A DNA stretch of 64,000 bases, taken from positions 433,347,529 through 433,411,528 of the forward strand of contig NC_058522.1 of NCBI RefSeq assembly GCF_904849725.1. Reading direction: 5' to 3'. The DNA is from Hordeum vulgare subsp. vulgare (taxonomy: Eukaryota > Streptophyta > Magnoliopsida > Poales > Poaceae). The first letter of the stretch is position 1. Each line of letters begins with the position of its first letter. Positions 11,573-23,753 of this stretch are shown here, one piece after another. Below the pieces are notes generated by a model. The model was not told the DNA's origin and searched no databases. It saw only the letters and a program-made list of their open reading frames with translations. The translations under genes were made by a program, and so were the position numbers.

Positions 11573-13324
11573 TGTTGGAAATATGCCCTAGAGGCAATAA
11601 TAAAATAGTTATTATTATATTTCCTATTTCAAGATAATCGTTTATTATCCGTGCTATAATTGTATTGAATGGAAACATAAATACATGTGTGGATACATAG
11701 ACAAAATATTGTCCCTAGTAAGCCTCTAGTTGACTAGCTCGTCGATCAAGGATGGTTAATGTTTCCTAGACATAGACAAGTGTTGTCACTTGACGATGGG
11801 ATCACATCATTAGGAGAATGATGTGATGGACAAGACCAAAACTATAAACGTAGCATATGATCGTGTCATTTTGTTGCTATTGTTTTCTGCATGTCAAGTA
11901 TACATTCCTATGACCATGAGATCATGTAACTCACTGACACCGGAGGAATGCCTTGTGTGTATCAAACATCGCAACGTTACTGGGTCACTATAAAGGTGAT
12001 CTACAGGTATCTCCGAAGGTGGCCGTTGAGTTAGCATGGATAAAGACTGGGATTTTTCACTCCGTGTGAGAGATAGATATCTTGGGGCCCACTCGATAAT
12101 ACAACATCACAAACAAGCCTTGCAAGAAATGTGACTAAAGAGTTAGCCACGGGATCTTGTACTACGGAACAAGTAAAGAGATTTCCCGGTGACGAGATTG
12201 AAATAGGTATGTCGATACCGATGATCGAATCTCGGGCAAGTAACATACCGAAGGACAAAGGGAATGGTATACGGATTGTGTGAATCCTTGACATAGAGGT
12301 TCAACCGATAAGATATTCGTAGAATATGTAGGATCTAATATGGATGTCCAGGTTCCGCTATTGGATATTGATCTGAGAGTGTCTCATTCATGTCTGCATA
12401 GTTCTCGAAATCGCAGGGTCTGCACACTTAAGGTTCGATGATGTTTCGGTATAGTTGAGTTATAGGTATTGGTGACCGAAGGTTGTTCGGAGTTCCGGGT
12501 GAGATTATGGACATCACGAGGAGCTCCGGAATGGTCCAGAGGTAAAGATTGATATATAGGAAGTCCTGTTTTGGTCACCGGAAAAGTTTTGGGCTCATCT
12601 GTAGTGTACCGGGAGTGTTGGGAGGGTGCCGGGGGACCACCGGGAGGGGTGTGACGACCCAAGAGCCTTGTGGACTACGAGAAGAGGTGGACCAGACCTT
12701 TGTGGGCTGGTCAAAGCCTCTCTCAAGGGCCCATGTGGCTAGGAGAAGAGATAAAAGGCGAAGAACTTATAAAAGGAAGGGAAAGGAGGAGTTCTCCCAA
12801 AGTAGTCCACCTTCCCACAAGGAGGTGGACTCCTCCTTTGGTTCGGCCGACCCCTCTCCTTGGAGGAGGGGCCAAGGCAGCCTCCTCTCCTCTCCTCCTA
12901 AATATACTAGAGGTTTTGAGGGTTTTTGAGACACAATAATCAGCCACGTGTTGCCCTCTCTCTAGATCCGTTTCTCCTCTAGTCTAGTTTTCAACGGTGC
13001 TTAGGCAAAGCCCAATTGGACTAGCTCCACCACCATCGCCATCACGTCGTCGCGCTGCCGGAGAAATCATCTACCTCTCTGCCCTCTCTCTCTGTATCAA
13101 GAAGGCGGAGATCATCGTCGAGTTGTACGTGTGATGAACGCGGAGGTGCCGTCCGTTCGACGCTAGATAGGGAAGGATCGTGGGACGGCGGTGATTTGGA
13201 TCACGAAGACGTTGCTCTACATCAGCCGCGTTTCTTAACGCTTCCCGCTTAGCGATCTACATGGGTATGTGGATCTGAGCTCCCTCTTGTAGATGATCAT
13301 CACCATGATAGGTCTTTGTGTGCG
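11573..13324 (+). repeat. copia 3' LTR, plus orientation, main part
   Basis: The LTR begins TGTTGGAAATATGCCCTAGA directly after the polypurine tract and is interrupted at 13324 by the complete gypsy element; its last 43 bases resume at 23540-23582. Total length without the insertion is about 1795 bp, in line with Triticeae Angela/BARE/WIS LTRs. It is the reverse complement of the same family as 7824-9523 and 54141-55984. Open frames inside (for example 12549-12929) are not conserved genes. Confidence 0.88.
13320..13324 (+). repeat. target-site duplication GTGCG, left copy
   Basis: The five bases GTGCG directly before the LTR start at 13325 recur directly after the LTR end at 23540-23544. This proves a single insertion event of the intervening element. 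Confidence 0.95.
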
Positions 13325-14843
13325 TGATACGTCCATTTTGCATCATGCTTTCATGTTGATATTTATCGTGTTTTGGGCTGTTATTTCACTTCAAGGTACA
13401 ATACTTATGCCTTTTCTCTCTTATTTTGCAAGGTTTACACGAAGAGGGAGAATGTCGGCAGCTGGAATTCTGGCCTGAAAAAGGAGCAAGTTTGAGAGAC
13501 CTATTCCGCGCAACTGCAAAAGCCGTGAAAATCAACGAGGATTTTTTTTTTGGGATTTATAAAAAATACTGGGCAGAAGAAGTACCGAAGGGGCGCCAGC
13601 ACGAGGCCACAAGCCTGCTAGGCGCCCCCTGGCCGCGCCTAAGGGGCTTGTGGGCTCCCACTTGGCCCTCTAGCTCCCCTCTTTTGCTACAAGAAGGGTT
13701 TCGGTCTGGAAAAAATCAGGAGGAAGCTTTTTGGAGGATTCGCCGCCGCCACGAGTCGGAACTTGAGCAGAACCAATCTAGAGCTCCGACAGGACGATCC
13801 TGCCAGGGTAACTTCCCTCCCGGAGGGAGAAATCGTCGCCATCGTCATCACCAACACTCCTCTCATCGGAGGGGACTCATCACCATCAACATCTTCATCA
13901 GCACCATCTCATCTCCAAACTCTAGTTCATCTCTTGTAACCAATCTCCGTCTCGCGACTCCGATTGGTACTAGTAAGGTTGCTAGTAGTGTTAATTACTC
14001 TTTGTAGTTGATGCTAGTTGGATTACTTGGTGGAATATTACATTTTCAGATCTTTGATGCTACTCGTTAACTCTCTGGTCATGATTATGATTATGCTTTG
14101 TGAGTAGTCACTTTTGTTCCTGAGGACATGGGATAAGTCATGCTATAAATAATCATGTGAATTTGATATTCGTTCGATATTTTGATGTGTTGTATGTTGT
14201 TTTTCCTCTAGTGGTGTCATGTGAACGTTGACTACATAACACTTCACCATTATTTGGGCCTAGAGGAAGCCATTGGGAAGTAGTAAGTAGATGATGGGTT
14301 GCTAAAGTGACACAAGCTTAAACCCTAGTTTATGCGTTGCTTCGTAAGGGGCTGATTTGGATCCACTAGTTTAATGCTATGGTTAGACTTTGTCTTAATT
14401 CTTCTTTCGTAGTTGCGGATGCTTGCGAGAGGGGTTAATCATAGGTGGGATGCTTGTCCAAGTAAGGGTAGTACCCAAGCGCCGGTCCACCCACATTCCA
14501 AACTATCAAAGTAATGAACGCGAATCATATGAACATGATGAAAACTAGCTTGACAGAAATTCCCATGTGTCCTCGAGAGCACTTTACCTCCTATAAGACT
14601 TTGTCCAGGGTTGTCCCTTGCTACAAAAGGGATTGGGCCACTTTGCTGCACCGTTGTTACTTTTGTTCCTTGCTACTTGTTACGAATCATCTTGTCACAC
14701 AACAACTTGTTACCGATAATTTTAGTGCTTGTAGATATTACCTTGCTGAAAACCACTTGTCAGATCCTTCTGCTCCTCGTTGGGTTCGACACTCTTACTT
14801 ATCGAAAGGACTACGATAGATCCCCTATACTTGTGGGTCATCA
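13325..14843 (+). repeat. 5' LTR of the complete gypsy element (1519 bp)
   Basis: Starts TGATACGTCCATTTTGCATC and ends GTGGGTCATCA. It is near-identical in length to the 3' LTR (1521 bp) and diverged by several percent. It includes an open frame at 13426-14007 that ends in a Ser-rich tail shared with the other gypsy LTRs here. Confidence 0.95.
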
Positions 14844-14854
14844 AGACTCTTTTT

Positions 14855-14872
14855 TGGCGCCGTTGTCGGGGA
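14855..14872 (+). other. primer binding site, tRNA-Asp type
   Basis: TGGCGCCGTTGTCGGGGA lies 11 bases after the 5' LTR and matches the 3' end of plant tRNA-Asp (complement of TCCCCGGCAACGGCGCCA) with one mismatch. It would prime minus-strand DNA synthesis. Confidence 0.85.
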
Positions 14873-14947
14873 GTCAAGCGCCTTTGGTAAGTGGAATTTG
14901 GTAAGGAAACATTTATATAGTGTGCTGAGATTTATTCACTTGTCACT

Positions 14948-15577
14948 ATGGAAACTAATAATTTGAGGAGCTTGTTCGGGGTATATTCACCTCGAACGGA
15001 AGCACAAAGAGTTTCTCCTCAACCTGTTGCACCTACTGAAAATATTTGCTACGAATTTCCTTCGGGTATGCTTGAGAAACTGCTGGCTAATCCTTTTACA
15101 CGAGATGGAACATCAGATCCAGACTTGCTTCTAATCTATGTAGATGAAGTTTGTTGTTTATTTAAGCTTGCAGTTTTGCCCGAGGATGAGGTCAAGAAGA
15201 AGGTATTTCCCTTATCTTTGAGGGATAAGGCGTTGACATGGTATAGGCTATGTGATGATACTCGATCATGGAACTACAATCGGTTGAAATTGGAATTTCA
15301 TCAAAAGTTTTATCCTATGCATTTAGTACATCGTGATCGGAATTATATTTATAATTTTTGGCCTTGTGACAGAGAAAGCATCTCTCAAGCTTGGGGGAGG
15401 CTTAAATCAATTTTATATTCATGCCCCAACCATGAGCTCTCGAGAGAAATTATCATTCAAAACTTCTATGCTCGGCTTTCTCATGATGATCGCACCATGC
15501 TTGACACTTATTGTACCGGTTCTTTTATGAAGAGAGATATTGACTTCAGATGGAATTTATTGGAGAGTCAGGTATGA
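14948..15577 (+). pseudogene. gag N-terminal part of gypsy element, 209 codons
   Basis: The ORF begins METNNLRSLFGVYSPR and carries the retrotransposon-gag signature region with KVFPLSLRDKALTWYRL (about residues 85-100), typical of the plant gypsy capsid domain. It ends at 15577 while the next ORF, open from 15550 in another frame, continues with gag C-terminal and pol sequence. In related elements gag and pol seem to be one continuous frame, so I read the break near 15560 as a frameshift of decay; a programmed frameshift is possible but unsupported. The gag protein would form the cytoplasmic particle. Confidence 0.7.
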
Positions 15578-18036
15578 ATTTCAAGTTTGATTGCGTTAAA
15601 TCCTTTGTTGAAACAAATACTTTTTGTGATTTTAGCGCTAAGTATGGACTTGGCTCTGAGATAGTAGCTTCATTTTGTGAATCATTTGCTGCTCATATGG
15701 ATCTCCCTAAAGAGAAGTGGTTTAAATATCATCCTCCCTTAGAAGTCAATGTAGTCAAACCCAATCCAGTTGAAGAGAAAGTCATTGCCTATAATGATCC
15801 TATTGTTCCCAGTGCTTACATTGAGAAACCACCTTTCCCTGTTAGGATAAAGGATCATTCTAAAGCTTCAACTGTGATACGTAGGGGCTACATTAGAACA
15901 CCTACACCCCCTGAGCAAATTAGAGTTGAACCTAGCATCGCTATTATCAAAGATCTCCTGTCCGACAATGTTGACGGCCATAATATTCACTTCTGTGAAG
16001 ATGCTGCTAGAATTGCTAAACCACATGCTAGAGACAAACATAGGCCTGTTGTTGGCACGCCTGTTGTTTCTGTTAAGATAGGAGATCATTGTTATCATGG
16101 TTTATGTGACGTGGGTTCTAGTGTTAGTGCAATACCTCAATCCTTATATGATGAAATTAAAGACGAGATTGCACGTGTCGAGATAGAACCCATTGATGTC
16201 ACTATTCAACTTGCCAATAGAGATACTATCTGTCGTGTGGGAATTGTTAGGGATATTGAAGTCTTGTGTGGTAAAACAAAGTATCCTGTTGATTTCCTCG
16301 TTCTTGCTACCACCCAAGATAGCTTTTGTCCCATCATATTTGGTAGACCTTTTCTCAATACTGTCAATGCTCCTATTGACTGTGAGAAGCAAACTGTCAC
16401 TGTTGGCTTTGAAGGTATGTCACACGAGTTCAATTTCTCCAAGTTTGGTAGACAACCACATGAAAAAGAGTTTCCAAGTAAGAATGAAACTATTGCCTTA
16501 GCTTCTATTGTTGTGCCTCCTACTGATCCTTTAGAGCAATACTTGCTTGAGCATGAAAATGATATGCATATGGATGAGAGAGATGAGATAGATAGAGTTG
16601 TCTTAGAACAATATCCTATCCTTAAGAATAATTTGCCTGTTGAACTGCTTGGGGATCCACCCCCACCAAAGGGTGATCCTGTGTTCGAGCTTAAACAGTT
16701 GTATGATACTCTTAAGTATGCTTATCTTGATGAAAAAGAGATATATCTTGTTATTCTTAGTGCTAGCCTCTCAGAGCATGAAGAAAAGAAGTTACTAAAA
16801 ACTCTGAGGAAGCACCGTGCTGCTATTGGATATAATCTTGATGATCTTAAGGGCATTAGTCCCACTCTGTGCCAGCACAAGATTAAAACTGATCCTGATT
16901 CCAAGCCAGTTGCTGATCATCAACGGAGATTAAATCCTAAGATGAAAGAGGTAGTAAGAAAAGAAATACTAAAGCTCCTGGAAGCAGGTATTATCTATCC
17001 TGTTGCTCATAGTGATTGGGTGAGTCCGGTGCATTGCGTCCCTAAGAAGGGAGGCATTACCGTTGTCCCTAATGATAAGGATGAATTGATCCCACAGAGG
17101 ATTATTACTGGTTATAGGATGGTGATCGATTTTAGGAAATTGAATAAAGCCACTAGGAAAGATCATTACCCTTTGCCTTTTATCAACCAAATGCTAGAAA
17201 GACTGTCTAAACACACACACTTTTGCTTTCTAGACGGTTATTCTGGTATCTCTCAAATACCAGTTGCACAATCTGATCAGGATAAAACCACTTTCACCTG
17301 CCCTTTCGGTACCTTTGCTTATAGATGTATGCCTTTTGGCTTATGTAATGCACCTGCCACCTTTCAAAGATGTATGATGGCTATATTCTCTGACTTTTGT
17401 GAAAAGATTGTCGAGGTTTTCATGGATGACTTTTCTGTTTATGGGTCTTCCTTTGATGATTGCCTCAGCAACCTTGATCGAGTCTTACAGAGATGTAAAG
17501 ACACCATTCTTGTCTTGAATTGGGAGAAGTGCCACTTTATGGTTAATGAAGGCATCGTCTTAGGACATAAAATTTCTGAAAGAGGTATTGAAGTCGATAA
17601 GGCTAAGGTTGATGCAATCGAGAAAATGCCATACCCCACAGATATCAAAAGGATAAGAAGTTTCCTTGGTCATGCTGGTTTCTATAGAAGGTTCATTAAA
17701 GACTTCTCTAAGATTTCTAGGACTCTTACCAATCTCTTGCAAAAGGATATTCCTTTTGTCTTTGACGAAGATTGCGAGGAAGCTTTCGAAATACTTAAGA
17801 GGGTTTTGATAACTGCACCTATTCTTCAACCACCTGATTGGAACTTACCTTTCGAAATCATGTGTGATGCTAGTGATTATGTTGTTAGTGCTGTCCTAGG
17901 GCAAAGAGTTGATAAGAAGTTGAATGTTATTCACTATGCTAGTAAAACTGTAGACAGTGCCCTAATAAACTATGCTACTACGGAAAAGGAATTTTTAGAC
18001 TCGTGTTTGCATGTGAAAAGTTCAGATCTTACATAG
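15550..18036 (+). pseudogene. gypsy gag C-terminus, protease, RT and RNase H (828 codons, frameshifted at the end)
   Basis: A long open frame. After a short gag-like segment it shows an aspartic protease (LCDVGSSVSAIP near 16104, and IIFGRPFLNT downstream), then reverse transcriptase with RMVIDFRKLN (about 17118), MPFGLCNAPATFQRCM (about 17330) and the catalytic FMDDFSVYG (about 17419), then the start of RNase H (DASDY at about 17868). Against the left element, one base is missing near 17998, so the frame reads EKEFLDS and then out of frame to a stop at 18036. The RT catalytic Asp pair is intact. Integrase lies in later frames. Enzymes of this polyprotein copy element RNA into DNA in cytoplasmic particles. 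Confidence 0.88.
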
Positions 18037-19677
18037 TTGATTCCAAAGTCACTATTCACACTGATCATGCTGCTATTAAGTACCTCATGGAGAAGAAAGA
18101 CGCTAAACCAAGACCTATCAGATGGGTTCTCTTGCTACAAGAATTTGATTTGCACGTTGTCGATAGGAAGGGTGCTGATAACCCCGTAGCAGATAACTTG
18201 TCTAGGTTGGAGAATGTTCTTGATGACCCACGACCTATTGATGATAGCTTTCCTGATGAGCAATTGAATGTCATCAATACTTCACGTAGTGCACCGTGGT
18301 ATGCTTATTACGCAAACTATATGGTTGCCAAATATGTACCACCCAGTTTCACATACCAGCAAAAGAAGAAATTCTTCTTTGACTTGAGATATTACTTTTG
18401 GGATGATCCTCACCTTTATAAGGAAGGAGTAGATGGTGTTATTAGACATTGTGTACCTGAACATGAACAGGGACAGATCCTACAGAAGTGTCACTCCGAG
18501 GCCTACGGAGGACACCATGCGGGAGATACAACTGCACACAAGGTATTGCAATCAGGTTTCTATTGGCCCACTCTCTTCAAGGATGCCCGTAAGTTTGTCT
18601 TGTCTTGTGACGAATGTCAAAGAATAGGTAATATTAGTAAACGTCAGCAAATGCCTATGAACTATTCACTTGTCATTGACCATTTGATGTTTGGGGCTTT
18701 GATTATATGGGACCTTTTCCAAAATCCAACGGGTTGCTCATATCCTAGTCGTTGTTGATTGCGTCACTAAGTGGGTAGAAGCTATCCCAACTAGTAGTGC
18801 TGATCACAACACCTCTATTAGGATGCTTAAGGAATTTATTTTCCCTAGATTTGGAGTCCCTAGATATCTAATCACCGACGGTGGTTTACATTTCATTCAT
18901 GGTGCTTTCCGTAAAAGGCTTGCTAAGTACGATGTGAACCATAGAATTGCGTCTCCCTATCACCCTCAGTCCGGTGGTCAAGTAGAGCTAAGCAATAGAG
19001 AGATTAAACTAATTCTGCAAAAGACTGTCAAGAGGTCTAGAAAGAATTGGTCTAAGAAGCTCGATGATGCACTGTGGGCTTATAGAACTGCCTATAAGAA
19101 TCCCATGGGCATGTCTCCGTACAAAATGGTGTACGGTAAAGCATGTCATTTACCTCTTGAGCTAGAGCATAAAGCTTATTGGGCAATCAAAGAGCTCAAT
19201 TTTGATTTCAAACTTGCTGGTGAGAAGAGGTTATTTGATATTAGCTCTCTTGATGAATGGAGAACTCAGGCATATGAAAATGCCAAGTTGTTCAAAGAAA
19301 AGGTTAAGGGGTGGCATGATAAAAGGATACAAAAGCGTGAGTTCAATGTAGGTGATTATGTCTTGCTATATAATTCTTGTTTAAGATTTTTTGCACGCAG
19401 GCTTCTCTCTAAATGGGAAGGTCCTTACATTGTTGAGGAAGTATAGCGTTATGGTGCTATCAAGATCAACAACACGGAAGGTAATTGTCCGAGAGTGGTA
19501 AATGGGCAGAGAATCAAGCATTATATCTCAGGTACTCCCATAAATGTTAAAAGCAATATTATCAATACCATAACTCCGGAAGAGTACCTAAGGGATATTT
19601 ATCAGCCTGTTTCACACTCCGAAAACGAAGAGGTATGTAATTCGGTAAGTAAACAGACTCCAAAACTTTTCCAGTAG
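18003..19677 (+). pseudogene. gypsy RNase H C-terminus and integrase, broken
   Basis: Pol continues in shifted frames. The segment 18003-18758 has the RNase H end ([18 protein letters not shown]) and the integrase zinc domain ([10 protein letters not shown]...CDECQ). A frameshift near 18690 leaves the motifs around the first catalytic Asp ([12 protein letters not shown]) out of frame. Segment 18823-19446 has the second catalytic region (ITDGGLHFIHGAF) and the integrase C-terminus (KWEGPYIVEEV), and a TAG at 19444 truncates it. In-frame sequence then runs to the natural end at 19677 (KLFQ). The left element keeps all of this in one frame but with stops, so the two copies decayed independently. 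Confidence 0.85.
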
Positions 19678-19961
19678 GAATTTTTCTCCGTTTTGGAATA
19701 TTTGAAAAAATAGAAAAATTTGAAGTAGTCCCGAAAGCGCACAAGGAGGCGACAAGCCTGCCAGGCGCGGGCCACCCCCCTAGCCGTGCCTGTGGGGCTT
19801 GTGGCCACCTCATGTGCCTCCCGGACTCCGTTTTCTTCTGGAGTACTCCTTCTGGTCTGGAAAAAATTATTATATATTCTCCCGTAAGGTCTGACCCTCG
19901 TATCATGCGAATTTCCTCTATTTTCGTTTTGAGCCTGTTTCTGCTGCAGATCTAGATCGTT

Positions 19962-20483
19962 ATATCGTCCCCAAAAGCTCCGAAGGACAAGATCTTCGAG
20001 AAGGTCATCAATCCCTACCTCGCAGGAGTGCTGCAACATCCTCAATCTATCGAGATGCGTGAGGGGATGTTGCACATCCGTGATGTTGAGGGGCCCAAGA
20101 AGACCGGAAGCGTGGAGGCGAGGCTCGAAGCAATGGAGCAACAAGTCTTCAAGTGCCAAGGGATTGTGGAGCGTGGACTCAACGCCAACCATATGATGAT
20201 GACGGAGTTCACCAACAAGCACAAGATCGTTGCTAATGACATCGGGAAGCACCTCTCCAGGGTCTATGACAGAATTGATCACCTCCAAGCCCAGATCTAT
20301 GACCTGCAGAATCAAAACTGTGAGTATGAGTATAGATTTAAATCAATACGGTTGGCTGCAGATTTGAGGATTCCAGAGACTCGTTCATCTTTCCATGATG
20401 GAGAACCTATGCCTTGGAAGACGGAGGATCACACCCATGTTGCAACAACTCCACCACCATCACCTCCAAAGGAAGACAACTAA
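19962..20483 (+). pseudogene. 3' accessory ORF of gypsy element, start codon lost
   Basis: The frame that ends at TAA 20481 (tail TPPPSPPKEDN) is open upstream to 19962-19964, which reads ATA where the sister element has ATG in the same context. The reading from there is SSPKAPKDKIFEKVINPYL and onward, so the ORF probably lost its start by ATG to ATA. The first in-frame GTG is at 20028 and an in-frame ATG follows at 20055. The body (about 173 codons from the lost start) is rich in charged residues with heptad-like Leu/Ile spacing (about 20200-20320), suggesting a coiled coil. No membrane segment is visible. Only the proline-rich tail resembles the ORF at 2769-3185. Confidence 0.6.
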
Positions 20484-22018
20484 GCACGTGTATGGGCAAT
20501 CCCCTTGGCTTGTGCCCAGCTTGGGGGATTTACCCCCGTATCGTATCACCATCACATCTTTTGCCTTTACCTTTGTTTTAGTTTGTTCCTTTTCGGTTTT
20601 ATCTTTCTCTAGTAGAATAAAGGTCTTAGTGTTTTAGGCTTGAGTTTTGCTTTGTGTCACCCCCGATGTATTCGAGCTCGTGAGCCATATAATAAAGAGT
20701 GTCTTAGTTAAGGGCCTTGCTTCTTGCCATGATCAAAAGATTGAGAAAAGAACAAAAGCATGAAAGATCATGTAATGATCTTATGGGAAGTGATGGCTTC
20801 ACGTATAAAAAGAATGATGATTGAAATTTGTTGAGGGTAGACAAACGTAGACCTTGGTCATTGTTGCAATTAATAGGAAGTGATAAAGAAGGAGAGGTTC
20901 ACATATAAATATATCATCTTTGACACCATCTATGATTGTGAACACCCACTACACTATTACATGCTTAGAAGTAGATGTTGGACAAGGAAGACAACATAAT
21001 GAATTGTGTTTGCTTGGTTCCGAACAATGTTATATGATTAGAGATCCCTTAGCATGTGACGATTGCTTCCACCTCATATTAGCCAAAACTTCCGCACCAA
21101 GTAGAGATACTACTTGTGCATCCATAAACCTTCAACCCAGTTTTGCCATGAGAGTCCACCATACCTACCTATGGATTGAATAAGATCCCTCAAGTAAGTT
21201 GTCATCGGTGCAAGCAATAAAAATTTCTCCCTGATATGTATGATCTATTAGCGTGTGGAAAATAAGCTTTGTACGAACCTGTGATAAGGAAGACATAAAA
21301 GCGACAGACTGTATAATAAAGTTCTTTATCACAGGAGGCAATATAAAGTGACGTTCCTCCACACTAAGAGGACACAAATCCAAACCTCAAAAGCGCATGA
21401 CAACCTCTACTTCCCTCTGCGAAGGGCCTATCTTGTACCTTTACTTTTTTCCCTTGAAAGAGTCATGGTGATCTTCACCAATTCCTTATTCCGCCTTTAT
21501 CTTGGCTAACGTCATATGCTTGGGAAAGATCTATATTCATATGTCAACTTCGAAGTAAGTATTCATGAATTATTGTTGTTGACATTACCCTTGAGGTATG
21601 TAGTTGGGAGGCAAAACTATAAGCCCCTATCTTTCTGTGTGTCCGGTTGAAACTTTGATCTCATGAGTACCACGTGAGTTGTAGCAATTGTAGAGAATGA
21701 AAAGATGATTGAGTATGTGGATTTGCTTTACAAGCTCTTATTTGACTCTTTCCGATGTTGTGATAAATTGCAATTGCTTCAATAACTAAAGGCTATCGGT
21801 TGTTAATTCTCGGTAAGGTTCTTGATCCATGCTTTACTTTGTGAAGGAATTATCACTTTGGCATCAGAGATTTTATGTATTTATTGTTGTTCTGATCATG
21901 ATCATGATGCCTGCATGTTCGTATCTTGTTTTGTCGACACCTTCTCTCTAAACATGTGGGCATGTTTATTGATCTCGGCTTTCGCTTGAAGACAAGCGAG
22001 GTCTAAACTTGGGGGAGT
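20484..22018 (+). other. 3' noncoding internal region and polypurine tract of the complete gypsy element
   Basis: About 1.5 kb with no sustained ORF, collinear with 3186-4662. It ends in ACTTGGGGGAGT (22007-22018), the polypurine tract right before the 3' LTR. A related motif, CTTGGGGGAT, occurs at 20520-20529. Confidence 0.75.
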
Positions 22019-23539
22019 TGATACTTCCATTCTGCATCATGCTTTCATGTTGATATTTATCGCTTTTTCGGCTTTTATTACACTTCAAGGTACAATAATT
22101 ATGCCTTTTCTCTCTTATTTTGCAAGGTTTACATGAAGAGGGAGAATGCCGGCAGCTGGAATTCTGGCCTGAAAAAGGAGCAAGTTTGAGATACCTATTC
22201 TGCGCAACTCCAAAAGCCGTGAAAATCAACGAGGATTTTTTTGGGGATTTATAAAAAATACACGGCCGAAGAAGTACCGGAGGGGCGCTAGCAGGAGGCC
22301 ACAAGCCTGCTAGGCGCGGGCCCCCTGGCCGCGCCTAGGGGGCTTGTGGGCTCCCACTTGGCCCTCTGGCTCCCCTCTTTTTCTACAAGAAGGGTTTCGG
22401 TCTGGAAAAAATCAGGAGGAGGCTTTTCGGAGGATTCGCTGCCGCCACAAGGCGGAACTTGAGCAGAACCAATCTAGAGCTCCGGCAGGACGATCCTGTC
22501 GGGGAAACTTCCCTCCTGGAGGGGGAAATCGTCGCCGTCGTCATCACCAACACTCCTCTCATCAGAGGGGACTCATCACCATCAACATCTTCATCAGCAC
22601 CATCTCATCTGCAAACCCTAGTTCATTTCTTGTAACCAATCTCCGTCTCGCGACTCCGATTGGTACTAGTAAGGTTGCTAGTATTGTTAATTACTCTTTG
22701 TAGCTTATGCTACTTGGATTACTTGGTGGAAGATTATATGTTCAGATCTTTGATGCTATTCATTACCTCTCTGGTCATGATTATGATTATGATTTGTGAG
22801 TAGTCACTTTTGTTCCTGAGGACATGGGATAAGTCATGCTATAAGTAGTCATGTGAATTTTGTATTCGCTCGATATTTTGATGTGTTGTATGTTGTTTTT
22901 CCTCTAGTGGTGTGATGTGAACGTCGACTAGATAACACTTCACCATTATTTGGGCCTAGAGGAAGGCATTGGGAAGTAGTAAGTACAGGATGGGTTCCTA
23001 GAGTGACACAAGCTTAAACCCTAGTTTATGTGTTGCTTCGTGAGGGGCTGATTTGGATCCACTAGTTTAATGCTATGGTTAGACTTTGTCTTAATTCTTA
23101 TTTCGTAGTTGCGGATGCTTGCGAGAGGGGTTAATCATAAGTGGGATGCTTGTCCAAGTAAGGGCAGTACCCAAGCGCCGGTCCACCCACATACCAAACT
23201 ATCAAAGTAACGAACGTGAATCATATGAACGTGATGAAAACTAGCTCGAAAGAAATTCCCATGTGTCCTTGGGAGCGCTTTACCTCCTATAAGACTTTGT
23301 CGAGGCTTGTCCCTTGCTACAAAAGGGATTGGGCCACTTTGCTGCACCGTTGTTACTTTTGTTGCTTGCTACTTGCTACGAATCATCTTGTCACACAACT
23401 ACTTGTTACCGATAATTTCAGTGCTTGCACATATTACCTTGCTGAAAACCACTTGTCAGATCCTTCCGCTCCTCGTTGGGTTCGACACTCTTACTTATCG
23501 AAAGGACTACGATAGATCCCCTATACTTGTGGGTCATCA
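22019..23539 (+). repeat. 3' LTR of the complete gypsy element (1521 bp)
   Basis: Starts TGATACTTCCATTCTGCATC and ends GTGGGTCATCA, followed by the GTGCG target copy at 23540-23544. It is collinear with the 5' LTR and has the open frame 22344-22703 in the same relative place. Confidence 0.95.
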
Positions 23540-23582
23540 GTGCGTAGGAAAGTTTTTGTTTCCCATGCAACGTTCATCAACA
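23540..23582 (+). repeat. last 43 bases of the interrupted copia LTR
   Basis: After the gypsy element the copia LTR resumes with the target copy GTGCG and reads through TTTCCCATGCAACGTT to CATCAACA at 23582. This matches the reverse complement of the start of the minus-strand LTRs (TGTTGGGGAACGTTGCATGG), with a few changes near the very end. Confidence 0.85.
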
Positions 23583-23753
23583 CCTCAAGCTTAGGGGCTT
23601 GAGTCTTCCTAGAATATTACCTTGGGTGCCTTGGGCACCCCAAAACTTAGGCTTTTGCTGCTCCTTATTCCTTCTTCATCGGGATAATACTCAAAACTTG
23701 AAAATTGGTAGTTGGTGATGATATTCCCCAATAACGGCGCCAGAAATCCTTCC
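23583..23753 (-). mobile_element. start of the internal region of a minus-strand gypsy element
   Basis: On the minus strand this follows the LTR at 23754-25304. It contains a primer binding site at 23725-23742, which reads TGGCGCCGTTATTGGGGA on the minus strand (tRNA-Asp type, two differences from the full match). The element is cut off at 23583 by the plus-strand copia. No gene is present in this short piece. Confidence 0.75.

Larger units (their letters stand above)
13325..23539 (+). mobile_element. complete Athila-type Ty3-gypsy retrotransposon (10.2 kb)
   Basis: A structurally complete element: 5' LTR 13325-14843, primer binding site 14855-14872, gag/pol 14948-19446 and beyond, 3' ORF about 19962-20483, noncoding 3' region, polypurine tract 22006-22018 and 3' LTR 22019-23539, flanked by GTGCG. 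The two LTRs differ at roughly 25-30 positions in their first 400 bases by eye, so the insertion is not recent. Frameshifts and a stop in pol and a lost start codon in the 3' ORF indicate a dead copy. It sits near the end of a copia LTR. The pol sequence and the extra 3' ORF point to the Athila lineage; I cannot assign the named Triticeae family (Sabrina/WHAM type) with certainty. Confidence 0.95.

Noticed and set aside
15550..15577. Programmed frameshift between gag and pol of the gypsy element
   Set aside because: The overlap is short, no slippery heptamer is evident, and the element has other random frameshifts, so decay is the simpler explanation.
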